Positions 1-7,780 of a stretch of 64,000 nt of DNA are shown one piece after another. A program made the position numbers and the translations under genes. Under the pieces are notes generated by a model. That model did no database searches. It was not told where the DNA came from and saw only the letters and a list, made by a program, of their open reading frames with translations. Positions within the stretch are counted from its first letter, which is position 1. Each line of letters starts with the position of its first letter. The DNA comes from Microlunatus phosphovorus NM-1. GTDB lineage: Bacteria > Actinomycetota > Actinomycetes > Propionibacteriales > Propionibacteriaceae. The stretch lies in assembly GCF_000270245.1 (NCBI RefSeq), contig NC_015635.1:4092001-4156000 (forward strand). Direction: 5' to 3'.

Positions 1-132
1 GACCTGATGCTCGGTGACGTACCGGATCATCCGCATCAGCTCGGGCCGGTCCGCCTTGCGCGCGGACTCCCCGGCGCCCACGAACTCGGCCACGATGGTC
101 GCGCCGATCTGGTCGGCATTGACGATGGTCAT
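1..132 (-). CDS. Serine recombinase-like protein, partial at window edge
   Basis: Translation of the minus strand gives MTIVNADQIG followed by AEFVGAGESARKADRPEL, the typical stretch of large serine recombinases just after the first strand of the resolvase domain. An in-frame stop lies upstream and a GGAGGA ribosome site sits before the ATG at 132, so the gene as read here starts without the usual catalytic YxRVS motif. It runs off the left edge. Either the N-terminus has been lost or a variant begins here. It fits a mobile-element boundary, as does the conjugation gene fragment just to its right. Confidence 0.5.
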   Translation of the reverse strand, partial: MTIVNADQIGATIVAEFVGAGESARKADRPELMRMIRYVTEHQV

Positions 133-143
133 GGGCTCTCCTC

Positions 144-189
144 CGCAGTTGGTGGTCCAATGCGTCCACCGCAGAGTGCGTCAACTGCG
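144..189. promoter_or_regulatory. Inverted repeat upstream of the recombinase
   Basis: CGCAGTTG (144-151) and CAACTGCG (182-189) are perfect inverted arms just upstream of the recombinase start, with smaller GGTGG/CCACC arms inside. It may be an operator or an RNA hairpin in the recombinase leader. No partner regulator is identified. Confidence 0.3.
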
Positions 190-311
190 AATGTTGATCG
201 TGAGAAGAGCCCGAAGGCTGTAGGACATGACCGCGAACGGCCAAGTAGATTGCCCCGCCGAGACGGCGAGGTAGGACCGCGACATCCGCCTCTACGACGG
301 ACGCCTTCTTT

Positions 312-557
312 CTACGGCGCGAGTCCGGTGGCGCGGATCATCGCCGTCTGCGGTGACTCGCAGCCCCGGATCGGTGACCACCGCATCCCGGCGGGTAGGC
401 CCTCGGCCAAGTGCTGCGGGTCGAAGATCGCCACCGGGCCGATCCGGCGGCGGACGCGCATGGTCGCGGTGAGGTCATCCGGCCGAGTCGAGATCACCAT
501 GACGGCACCGGATGCGTCGAGGATCGCCGGGATCACCAGATGCAGCCCCTTCCCGCG
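312..557 (-). pseudogene. Fragment of TraD/VirD4-type conjugative coupling ATPase
   Basis: The minus strand reads GKGLHLVIPAILDASGAV and, after a short gap, STRPDDLTA, then GPVAIFDPQ and GMRWSPIRGCESP. This is the Walker-A-distal part of actinobacterial type IV coupling proteins (TraM/TcpA/VirD4 family), which pump DNA into a secretion channel. Only about 80 residues remain. A hydrophobic segment that would belong to the N-terminal membrane anchor lies just upstream in another frame, so the join looks like a deletion. With the adjacent recombinase piece it marks remains of an integrative conjugative element. It is not expected to be functional. Confidence 0.6.
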
Positions 558-654
558 ATGGACACCCAGGTCAGCACGGCGGCGAGCAGCCAGACCGGGG
601 CGGTGTAGGCCCGCAGCATCCAGCAGGTGCGCTGACACGCTCACTCGGCGAGCG

Positions 655-1536
655 TCAGGGTTGTGTAGGGATCGTCGTCAGAGCCAGGGCTGCCAGCAGT
701 TGGAGCCGTTCCGCTGTGGGAGAGGCGGGTTCGGCGATGTAGGCGGACAGTGCGATCGACGGGCTGGAGTCGAGGGTGAGTTCCTCGAACCCGAGGACGA
801 GGTCGCCGACCTCGCGATGATGGAGGGCCTTGCTGCCGGCGCGATGCTTGCCGACGTCGTGGGCGCCCCAACGGATACGGAAGTCCTCGCTTCGCGTGGA
901 GAGCTCCCCGACAAGGGCGGTAAGACGTGATTCGTGCGGAGTGGTCGCGGCCTGGGCCCGCAGCATTCGCACGACGGTAGCCGCGGTGTCGTCGAGGTCG
1001 GCGTAGAACTCCCCGGCCGCGGGGTCGAGGAACACGAACGAGGCCAAGTTGGGCGGCGCGGCCGCGGATCTCCTGGTCGGGCTGTCGTAGACGACGGAGA
1101 ACAGTGCTCGGCCCAGCGGGTTCGCGGCCAGGATGTCCAGGCACCCGTTGTGCGCGATGACCGGCGTGGTGTTCATGGAGTCGATGAGCAGCTGCGCCTG
1201 CCGCGGAACCGTCGAGGACGGCTTGGCCCGCTTGCGGGCGCGGGCGGGTCGGCGGACCGCGCGGGCGAGATCGTAGAGGTAGGCGGTCTCGTCGTCGGTC
1301 ATGTGCAGAGCACGGGCGACGGCATCGAGGACCTCGTCGGAGACGCCGGTGAGGTCGCCCTTTTCGATCCGGGTGTAGTAGTCGACTGAGACCCCGGAGA
1401 GTATGGCGACCTCCTCGCGGCGAAGACCTGGCACGCGGCGGACGTCGCTGCCTGTGGGCAGGCCGGCCATGTCCGGGGTTATTTTCGCGCGGCGGGTGGA
1501 CAGGAAGTCCCGCACGTTCTCGTCCTTCGTCGTCAC
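655..1536 (-). CDS. XRE-family regulator with MmyB-like ligand-binding domain
   Basis: This 293-residue protein has an N-terminal helix-turn-helix around residues 38-62 (LRREEVAILSGVSVDYYTRIEKG). A longer C-terminal half matches the MmyB/MltR-type sensor domain, including the closing pattern of a tryptophan-glycine-aspartate segment, KALHHREVGDLVLGFEEL and a hydrophobic end. Such proteins usually repress or activate the gene they diverge from. Here that is the alpha/beta hydrolase gene at 1725, and three palindromes lie in the 188-bp gap. ATG at 1536 was chosen because it begins the conserved N-terminus MTTKDENVRDFLSTRRAKI. Its ligand is unknown. Confidence 0.88.
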   Translation of the reverse strand: MTTKDENVRDFLSTRRAKITPDMAGLPTGSDVRRVPGLRREEVAILSGVSVDYYTRIEKGDLTGVSDEVLDAVARALHMTDDETAYLYDLARAVRRPARARKRAKPSSTVPRQAQLLIDSMNTTPVIAHNGCLDILAANPLGRALFSVVYDSPTRRSAAAPPNLASFVFLDPAAGEFYADLDDTAATVVRMLRAQAATTPHESRLTALVGELSTRSEDFRIRWGAHDVGKHRAGSKALHHREVGDLVLGFEELTLDSSPSIALSAYIAEPASPTAERLQLLAALALTTIPTQP

Positions 1537-1563
1537 ATCTCGAGCCTACGAACGTCTGCTGAC

Positions 1564-1661
1564 CAGAGCCAGGCTCTGCGGGAACCCCGGAGAGCTTGGC
1601 TCGGGCAGTGGGGGGTTCCAACGGAACCTTCCGCGGCTGTCGGACGCATTCCACGATGGAA
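1564..1661. promoter_or_regulatory. Divergent control region with three palindromes
   Basis: Between the XRE regulator and the hydrolase lie CAGAGCC-A-GGCTCTG (1564-1578), GGTTCC-AAC-GGAACC (1614-1628) and TTCCA-CGA-TGGAA (1649-1661). The last two share a TTCCAnnn core. They are plausible operators for the divergent regulator; this is inferred from position and symmetry only. Confidence 0.45.
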
Positions 1662-1724
1662 CTGTTCGGTGCGACGGGGATCGCCAAACGCGGCCCATGC
1701 ACAGACCCGAAGCGAAGGAGAACC

Positions 1725-2639
1725 ATGAGCGAGAACATCGACATCAAGACCTTGAATGGCTATGGCACCACGCTGGCTGCTGTCATCAACTTTCCGCCGG
1801 ACTTCGACACGTCGAAGGCTTATCCGGCCATCGTCGTCTCCCACCCTGGCGGCGGTGTGAAGGAGCAGACTGCGGGCCTGTATGCAGGCAAGCTCGCCGA
1901 CGCCGGGTTCGTGACAGTCGCCTACGACGCCTCGTTCCAAGGCGCGAGCACCGGCGAGCCCCGTCAGTTGGAGAACCCCCACATCCGCACCGAGGACGTG
2001 TCCGCGGTCGTGGACTACCTGACCACCCTCGACTACGTCGACACCGACCGGATCGGCGCGATGGGCATCTGCGCCGGCGCCGGCTACACCGCCAACGCCG
2101 CGATCAACGACCCCCGCATCAAGGCTGTGGGAACGGTCAGCATGGTCAACATCGGTCAGATGTTCCGCAACGGCTGGACCAACGACGTCGCCGACGCCGA
2201 TGCGGCTCCCGTCCTGCAGATGGGCGCGGACGCGCGCACCGCCGACGCCGCGGGCAAGGACAACCCGTTCCCGCTGGCCCCGCTGAAGGAGGAGGACGCC
2301 CCGAACGAGGAGCTGCGCCAGGCGTGGGAGTACTACCACACGCCCCGTTGCGAGCACCCCAACGCGCCGGGCTTCATGACCGCGCGGAGCCTGTCGCAGA
2401 TCCTCAGCTACGACGCCTTCCACAAGGCCGAGGCGTTCCTGACCCAGCCGCTGCTCGTGATCGCGGGCAGCGAGGCCGGATCGAAGTGGATGAGCGACGA
2501 CCTCCACCAACGGGCCGCGAGCACCGACAAGTCCTTCCACATCGTGGAGGGCGCGAACCACATGGAGCTCTACGACGGCGAGAAGGAAGTCGCCGAGGCC
2601 GTCAGCAAGCTCGGCCCCTTCTTCACCGACAGGCTCTGA
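1725..2639 (+). CDS. Alpha/beta hydrolase (dienelactone hydrolase-like)
   Basis: The 304-residue product has the alpha/beta-hydrolase layout: HPGGG oxyanion loop near residue 44, a nucleophile elbow MGICAGAGY near residue 110 in which the nucleophile is cysteine as in dienelactone hydrolases, and a late histidine in EGANHMEL near residue 277. The substrate is unknown. ATG at 1725 follows a GAAGGAG ribosome site. It heads a co-directional set with DUF2255, GH3 and dehydrogenase genes and is divergent from an XRE regulator that probably controls it. No signal peptide is seen, so it should act in the cytoplasm. Confidence 0.82.
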   Translation: MSENIDIKTLNGYGTTLAAVINFPPDFDTSKAYPAIVVSHPGGGVKEQTAGLYAGKLADAGFVTVAYDASFQGASTGEPRQLENPHIRTEDVSAVVDYLTTLDYVDTDRIGAMGICAGAGYTANAAINDPRIKAVGTVSMVNIGQMFRNGWTNDVADADAAPVLQMGADARTADAAGKDNPFPLAPLKEEDAPNEELRQAWEYYHTPRCEHPNAPGFMTARSLSQILSYDAFHKAEAFLTQPLLVIAGSEAGSKWMSDDLHQRAASTDKSFHIVEGANHMELYDGEKEVAEAVSKLGPFFTDRL

Positions 2640-2655
2640 GCCGGGCATCCAACCT

Positions 2656-2684
2656 GCCGCCCCGTGTCGATGTTGCGGGGCGGC
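2656..2684 (+). other. Intercistronic hairpin
   Basis: GCCGCCCCG (2656-2664) and CGGGGCGGC (2676-2684) form a perfect 9-bp stem with an 11-nt loop between the hydrolase and DUF2255 genes. No T-run follows, so it is more likely an mRNA processing or attenuation structure than a full terminator. Confidence 0.5.
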
Positions 2685-2713
2685 ACGGCCGCATCGAATC
2701 GAAGGACGCAATC

Positions 2714-3106
2714 ATGGCTTCCTGGACCCAGGACGAGCTGGACCGCATCAACGCCGAGACCTACTTCACCGTCGGAGCGACGCTGCCCGACGGCACCACC
2801 CCGAAGACCGTCGACATCTGGTCGGTGCCGGTGGGGATGCGGATCTTCATCCGCTCCTTCAACGGAACGCAAGGCAAGTGGTACGGACCCGCGCTGGAGA
2901 CCGGTCGCGGCCGCGTATCGGCCGGAGGCGTGGAGAAGAACGTGCGATTCGTGCCCGTCGCCTCCGATGACGAAGAGACGAATCAAGCCGTCGACGCCTC
3001 CTTCCTCGACAAGTACGCCGATAGCCCGTACTCAGTGACGATGTCCACCGAGCCCGTGCGACGAAACACCCTCGAAGTCATCCCCGAAGACGAGGCGAGC
3101 CGATGA
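2714..3106 (+). CDS. DUF2255 family protein
   Basis: The 130-residue protein begins MASWTQDELDRINAE and has the DUF2255 pattern with IWSVPVGMRIFIRSFNG and KWYGPALETGRGRV. Members are small and often described as similar to flavin-independent pyridoxamine-oxidase-fold proteins; no reaction can be assigned. It stops inside ATGA at 3103, coupling its translation to the glycosidase gene. That overlap and the 75-bp gap from the hydrolase suggest one operon. Confidence 0.8.
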   Translation: MASWTQDELDRINAETYFTVGATLPDGTTPKTVDIWSVPVGMRIFIRSFNGTQGKWYGPALETGRGRVSAGGVEKNVRFVPVASDDEETNQAVDASFLDKYADSPYSVTMSTEPVRRNTLEVIPEDEASR

Positions 3107-5694
3107 GCGAGCGTCCCTGGATGGACGCCGAGCTGTCCGCCGATCGACGCGCGTCGCTTCTCCTGGAGGAGATGACCAGCGAGGAGAAGGTGGCGCTGAT
3201 GACCGGCGACGTCCTGGAGGGCGTCGAGGGCTTCAGCAACGCGGGCATCGACCGCCTCGGCATCCCGCCGCTGCGCATGGCGGATGCCGGCAGCGGCCTG
3301 CGCCGGCCCGCGGGGTACTCGGCCGCGACCGCGATGCCGGCGCCGATCGCGCTCGCCGCGACGTGGGATGCCGACCTGGGAACCCCCTACGGCTACGTCG
3401 TCGGCGAGGAGTCGTTCCTGCTGCGCCACAACGTCATGCTCGGCCCGAACGCCGACCTCTCCCGCGTGCCGTGGTCCGGACGCATCGGCGAGACCGTCGG
3501 GGAAGACCCGGTGCTCGTGTGCGAGATGACCATGAAGGTGCCCGCCGCGGTGCAGCGCCCGGGTGTGCTGTGCTGTTACAAGCACCCGCTGGCCTACAAC
3601 CAGGAGACCAACCGCGGCGGGGGCGGCAACTCGATCCTCGACGAGCGCACGATCCGCGAGGTGTACGCGCCGCCGTTCGACGCCGCGATCCGCGCCGGCG
3701 CCGTCTCGCTGATGTCGTCGTTCAACAAGATCAACGGCGTGTACGCGAACGAGAACGACGACATGCAGAACAAGCTGCTGCGGGATGCCTTCGGCTTCGC
3801 CGGCTTCCTGATGTCGGACTACCTCGCCAACCACAGCCTCTCCCCGGGCGCGGGCCTGGACATGGAGGAGCCCGGGCACCCCGTCGAGCCCACCTACTAC
3901 GGGCCGCATCTGCTGTGGGCCGTGCAGAACGGGTCGATCAGCAAGTCGGTGCTCGACCGGGCGTGCCAGCGCATCCTGTGGGCGATGTTCGTCACCGGCC
4001 TGTTCGACACGCCGTTGCCCGAAGTCGACCAGCCGGTCCCCTACGCCGAGCACGCGACCATCGCGCGGGAGATCGAAGAGGCCGCGATCACGCTGCTGCG
4101 CAACGAGGGCGGGGTGCCGCCGCTGGGCGCGGTGCACTCGATCGCCGTCATCGGCGCCGACACCGACCGACCGGCCCGGGTGGGAGGCTCCAGCTTCGTG
4201 ACGATCCCGGCCGACTCCGTCGGTATCCTGCGCGGCATCGCCGAGCGCGCCCCCGAGGGCGTCGAGGTGCGTTCGGCACCGGGCACCGACCCGATCGCGT
4301 CGGGTGACGGCATCTTCCTCGGCGCGCAGCCGATCGCCTCTGCCTTCCAGTCTCCGCCCGGCCAGCCCGGCGTCAAGGGCGTGCGCATCGAGTACTGCGA
4401 GAACGACGAACTGAGCGGCGAGCCGGTCGAGGACCGTGTCGAGCCCGACACCACCGTCAACGTGTTCGTGTTCAACATGTTCCACGACATGGGCCGGGTC
4501 GGGCCCCCGCTGTCGGCCCGGTCGCTGCGTTCCACCGGCATCCTCACCGTCCCCTACCGTTTCACGCTGTCCGGGCTCGGCGTGGCGAAGCTCTGGATCG
4601 ACGACGTCGAAGCCGCGCGGTTCGACTCGCCGTGGGCGCACACCACCGTCGAGACCGCCGAGTACACGCTCGAGGCCGGCACGACGCTCTCGCTCCGCGT
4701 GGAGGTGCGCTCGACGGGCGGGCGCGCCGGCGGCGTCGAGCCGTGTGCCGTGCAGCTGGGCTGGACGCACCCCGACGACGTCGCCAGCCCCGACATCGCC
4801 GCCGCCGCGGAGCTCGCCCGCGAGTCGGACGTCGCGGTCGTCTTCGTGCGGACGATGGAGTGCGAGCAGCAGGACTCCGCGACGCTGTCGCTGGCCCGCA
4901 ATCAGGACGCGATGGTCCAGGCCGTCGCCGCCGCCAACCCGAACACCGTCGTGGTGATCGGCTCCGGCACACCGGTGCTCACACCGTGGACGCCGGATGT
5001 GGCCGCCGTGCTGCAGAGCTACATGGGCGGGCAGGAACAGGGGCACGCGATCGCGCGCGTGCTGTTCGGCGACGTGAACCCCTCGGGCAAGCTCCCCTAC
5101 ACGATGGCGCGGAGCGAAGACCAGTACGAGACGATCGGCGTCGCCAACCCCGTGCGCAACGAGTGGAACCGCGACGTCGAGTACACCGAGGGCCTGTTCA
5201 TCGGCTACCGCGGTTTCGAGAAGCACGGGCTCACGCCGCAGTTCCCGTTCGGGCACGGGCTGTCGTACACGCGGTTCGGCTACGACTCGCTGACCGTCGA
5301 GCCCGAGGTCTCCGACGGCACGGCGCCCGTCGTGCTCCGGTTCACTCTGACGAACACGGGTGAGCGGGCGGGCGCGGAGGTGGCGCAGGCGTACCTGTCG
5401 GTCCCCGAAGGCCACGACGAGCCCGCCAAGAAGCTCGTCGGCTTCGCGAAGGTGCCGCTCGAGCCCGGCGAGTCCCGCGAGGTGGAGCTCGTCATCGATC
5501 CGCTGAGCCCCGCGCATCCGCTGTCGATGTGGGATGCCGGAGCGCACCTGTGGCGCACGATCAGCGGCACCTACACGGTGCGGATCGGCGCATCGTCGCA
5601 GGACCTGCGGCTCAGCGCGACGTTCGAAGTGCGTGCGAAAGAGGCGCCGACCGCGGGCAGCGATGGCGCGATGTACCACCTCACCGACACCTGA
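3103..5694 (+). CDS. Glycoside hydrolase family 3 beta-glycosidase with PA14 domain
   Basis: This 863-residue enzyme has the GH3 N-terminal barrel (ADAGSGLRRPAG, KHPLAYNQETNR) and the nucleophile aspartate in GFLMSDYLANHS near residue 241. A GH3 C-terminal sandwich follows, interrupted at about residues 400-560 by a PA14-like carbohydrate-binding insert, then a C-terminal Fn3-like domain (RFTLTNTGERAGAEVAQAYL). This order is typical of beta-glucosidase or beta-xylosidase enzymes of about 800-870 residues. No signal peptide is visible, so it probably splits imported oligosaccharides. The start overlaps the DUF2255 stop. Sugar specificity cannot be told from sequence. Confidence 0.9.
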   Translation: MSERPWMDAELSADRRASLLLEEMTSEEKVALMTGDVLEGVEGFSNAGIDRLGIPPLRMADAGSGLRRPAGYSAATAMPAPIALAATWDADLGTPYGYVVGEESFLLRHNVMLGPNADLSRVPWSGRIGETVGEDPVLVCEMTMKVPAAVQRPGVLCCYKHPLAYNQETNRGGGGNSILDERTIREVYAPPFDAAIRAGAVSLMSSFNKINGVYANENDDMQNKLLRDAFGFAGFLMSDYLANHSLSPGAGLDMEEPGHPVEPTYYGPHLLWAVQNGSISKSVLDRACQRILWAMFVTGLFDTPLPEVDQPVPYAEHATIAREIEEAAITLLRNEGGVPPLGAVHSIAVIGADTDRPARVGGSSFVTIPADSVGILRGIAERAPEGVEVRSAPGTDPIASGDGIFLGAQPIASAFQSPPGQPGVKGVRIEYCENDELSGEPVEDRVEPDTTVNVFVFNMFHDMGRVGPPLSARSLRSTGILTVPYRFTLSGLGVAKLWIDDVEAARFDSPWAHTTVETAEYTLEAGTTLSLRVEVRSTGGRAGGVEPCAVQLGWTHPDDVASPDIAAAAELARESDVAVVFVRTMECEQQDSATLSLARNQDAMVQAVAAANPNTVVVIGSGTPVLTPWTPDVAAVLQSYMGGQEQGHAIARVLFGDVNPSGKLPYTMARSEDQYETIGVANPVRNEWNRDVEYTEGLFIGYRGFEKHGLTPQFPFGHGLSYTRFGYDSLTVEPEVSDGTAPVVLRFTLTNTGERAGAEVAQAYLSVPEGHDEPAKKLVGFAKVPLEPGESREVELVIDPLSPAHPLSMWDAGAHLWRTISGTYTVRIGASSQDLRLSATFEVRAKEAPTAGSDGAMYHLTDT

Positions 5695-5710
5695 GAGACA
5701 GGACAGGCAC

Positions 5711-6658
5711 ATGAAGGCATGGCAGTACGTCGGCGATGGCGAGCCCATCACGCTGAACGAGGTTCCCGAGCCCGTCGCCGGTCCCGGCGAGGTGGTGCTC
5801 GACGTGAAGGCCGCGGGGGTGTGCCACACCGACGTGGGACACGTCGACGGCGTCATCAGCTACCTGCTGCACGCGGCCGAAGGCGAGGCGCGCACGATGG
5901 GGCACGAGATCGCGGGCATCGTCCGTGAGGTCGGCGAGGGCGTGACCGATCGTCGGGTCGGCGACCGGGTGGTCGTGCGTGCCGCGCCGGAGGGACCCGG
6001 CACCGAGCGCGACGGCGGATTCGCGCCGCTCGTCTCGGTGCAGCAGGAGCTGCTCGTGCCGCTGCCCGACGGCGTGCCGTGGGACCAGGCCGCGGTGGCC
6101 ACCGACGGCGGGATGACCTCGTACCACGCCGTCGGCGCCCGCGCCGAGGCGTCCCCCGGGCTCAAGCTCGGGCTCATCGGCTACGGCGGGCTGGGCAGCC
6201 TCGGCGTGCAGACCGCCCTGGGCCGCGGCGCCGTCGTCTATGTCGCCGAGGTCCGTGAGGATCGCTTCCCCGAGATCCTCGCCGCCGGCGTCACCGACGT
6301 CGCCACCTCGGTCGATGCCTTCGCCGACGTCGGGCTCGACGCGATCGTCGACTTCGCCGGCTTCGGCACGACCACGGCGCAGGCCATCAAGACGGTCCGC
6401 GGCGGCGGGCGCGTCGTGCTGGTGGGCCTCGGCGCGCAGTTCGCGACGATCGACAGCTCCGACCTCGTCATGCGTCAGATCGAGCTCGTCGGCTCGATGG
6501 GCGGCGACAACGAGGACGTCGCGCAGGTGCTGCAGCTCATGCTCGACGGCAAGCTCGTCGCCGATACGGCCCCGGTCACGTTCGACAAGCTCGGCGACGC
6601 GGTCGATCGCCTCCGCGACGGCACGAACGTGGGCCGGGCGGTCATCCTGTTCGACTGA
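5711..6658 (+). CDS. Zinc-type medium-chain alcohol dehydrogenase
   Basis: The 315-residue protein shows the MDR fold: catalytic zinc ligands in AGVCHTDVGH (about residue 37) and GHEIAG, and a nucleotide-binding GYGGLGSLG near residue 160. The structural-zinc four-cysteine lobe is absent and the protein is shorter than classical enzymes of about 340-350 residues. It follows the GH3 gene by 16 bp in the same direction and probably belongs to the same operon, perhaps oxidising a sugar-derived alcohol. Substrate is inferred only from context. Confidence 0.83.
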   Translation: MKAWQYVGDGEPITLNEVPEPVAGPGEVVLDVKAAGVCHTDVGHVDGVISYLLHAAEGEARTMGHEIAGIVREVGEGVTDRRVGDRVVVRAAPEGPGTERDGGFAPLVSVQQELLVPLPDGVPWDQAAVATDGGMTSYHAVGARAEASPGLKLGLIGYGGLGSLGVQTALGRGAVVYVAEVREDRFPEILAAGVTDVATSVDAFADVGLDAIVDFAGFGTTTAQAIKTVRGGGRVVLVGLGAQFATIDSSDLVMRQIELVGSMGGDNEDVAQVLQLMLDGKLVADTAPVTFDKLGDAVDRLRDGTNVGRAVILFD

Positions 6659-6718
6659 CGCGCACGAGCGCGTGGGGTATCGCGACTGCGCCTACGTCCC
6701 TTCCTCCTAGGGAGGAGC
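6658..6718 (+). terminator. Weak hairpins after the dehydrogenase operon
   Basis: ACGCGC-ACGA-GCGCGT (6658-6673) and CTCCT-AGGG-AGGAG (6705-6718) lie just past the dehydrogenase stop. There is no clear T-run. They may end the operon. The rest of the gap up to the operators at 6929 shows no convincing gene on either strand. Confidence 0.35.
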
Positions 6719-6928
6719 AGGCTCGGCACGACGTGAGATGTAGATCCGGTTGTCAAAGTGGGACGGCCGAGTATGTATGCGAAGTCCGACAGCGCCTCCA
6801 TCCATCACGACCGCGAACAGCGCCTGATCGACCCGGCGGCGCCGCTCCAACAGTCTCGCCGGTAGATCCGAGCCATCGGAGAGAGCGGGTTCGTCCCCGT
6901 CGCCTTCACGAGCACGCCGCATGGTTGA

Positions 6929-6992
6929 TGTAAATAATTCTTGACACTCTTCGCTGGTCGCACTACGGTGGCCGTGTCAAGAATTTTTAACA
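6929..6992 (+). promoter_or_regulatory. Promoter with two matching 18-bp palindromic operators
   Basis: TTGACA (6941-6946), a 17-bp spacer and TACGGT (6964-6969) make a good sigma-70-type promoter. An imperfect palindrome of form TGTNAANAATTNTTNACA covers the -35 box (6929-6946), and a second copy (6975-6992) covers the start region. The two copies also form one large inverted repeat with each other. The small HTH protein encoded downstream is the natural ligand. This is inference from layout. Confidence 0.75.
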
Positions 6993-7004
6993 TCTGGAGA
7001 CGTC

Positions 7005-7427
7005 ATGACCTTCACCGAGCGGTACACCTGGGCGGGACTCGCCATCAGCGTCGTGACGTTCGTCGCGTACTGGACGGTCGTCATAGTGCGTGCCGGCACG
7101 GACGGACGCCCGCTCGTCGACGTCGACTGGCAAGGTCCGATGCTGTGGTCTCTCCTTCTCGGCGGTGGGCTGTACGCGGTGGTGATGCTGCTGCTGTGGC
7201 TGCGTGTTCGCGGGGAGGCGCACACCGACGAACGAGACCACGAGATCGAGCGGCACGCCGCGAGCACGGGCGGTGGGATCACCGGGCTTGCCGCGCTGGC
7301 GGCTCTCGTCATGCTGGCACTCAACGCGCCTGCGTTCTGGACGGCGACGGTCCTCTTCGTGGGTTCGTTCCTCGGCTCGCTCGCGAGCGTGGGAGTCAGT
7401 CTCGCCGCCTACCGCAAGGGGCTGTGA
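7005..7427 (+). CDS. Small four-helix membrane protein
   Basis: The 140-residue protein has about four hydrophobic segments (near residues 10-28, 47-65, 90-106 and 110-128) and a cytoplasmic loop with [12 protein letters not shown]. The HTDERDxxIE motif is common in small membrane proteins paired with short Cro-like HTH regulators (DUF2178-like). It has a GGAGA site before the ATG and ends in TGATG with the HTH gene. It may be an integral sensor or tuning partner of that regulator; its job is not known. Confidence 0.7.
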   Translation: MTFTERYTWAGLAISVVTFVAYWTVVIVRAGTDGRPLVDVDWQGPMLWSLLLGGGLYAVVMLLLWLRVRGEAHTDERDHEIERHAASTGGGITGLAALAALVMLALNAPAFWTATVLFVGSFLGSLASVGVSLAAYRKGL

Positions 7428-7657
7428 TGGCCGGCCCCAAACCCACTCGGGTGTCCAATCGCATCCGCGAACTGCGCGCGGAGCGCAATCTCACACAGGC
7501 GGAGCTCGCGGCAACCCTCGGCGTCACCCGCCAGACCATCATTGCCATCGAGCAGGGGCGCTACTCGCCTTCGCTTGAGATGGCCTTCCAGATCGCGCAG
7601 GCGCTCGGTGTCCCGCTCGATGGGGTCTTCACCTATCAGGGGGACGATGCGAACTGA
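7427..7657 (+). CDS. Short Cro/CI-type HTH regulator
   Basis: This 76-residue protein is nearly all helix-turn-helix: [20 protein letters not shown] then [19 protein letters not shown] and a short helical end. It is the YozG/XRE-short type that usually pairs with a membrane protein gene. Translation is coupled to the upstream membrane gene by TGATG. It probably represses its own operon through the paired palindromes at 6929-6992. Confidence 0.85.
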   Translation: MAGPKPTRVSNRIRELRAERNLTQAELAATLGVTRQTIIAIEQGRYSPSLEMAFQIAQALGVPLDGVFTYQGDDAN

Positions 7658-7668
7658 CACGATTCCGG

Positions 7669-7716
7669 CCTAGCGCCGTACAGCCCTAGCGCCAGGCGCG
7701 CCTAGCGCCACCGCAC
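7669..7716. repeat. Three 16-bp spaced direct repeats
   Basis: CCTAGCGCC occurs at 7669, 7685 and 7701, exactly 16 bp apart, in the gap between the HTH gene and the oxidoreductase gene. The seven bases between copies vary. This looks like tandem binding sites on one face of DNA or a decayed repeat. No bound protein can be named. Confidence 0.6.
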
Positions 7717-7780
7717 CCAACACCCAAGGCCCGTGGCCACAGGACGGGACCTCAGCTTTCCACACCCTTTTGGAGCCTTC

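Noticed and set aside
1403-3106. Reading DUF2255 as the end of a 567-residue protein
   Set aside because: The extension is a shadow of the hydrolase gene. ATG 2714 starts the conserved DUF2255 sequence after a clear gap.
4632-5363. Long open frames within the GH3 gene in other frames
   Set aside because: They are arginine-, alanine- and proline-rich shadows of a high-GC gene with no family match.
2983-5856. 957-residue open frame on the minus strand
   Set aside because: It is antisense to the GH3 gene, full of Arg, His and Val repeats, with no domain; the plus-strand GH3 frame is certain.
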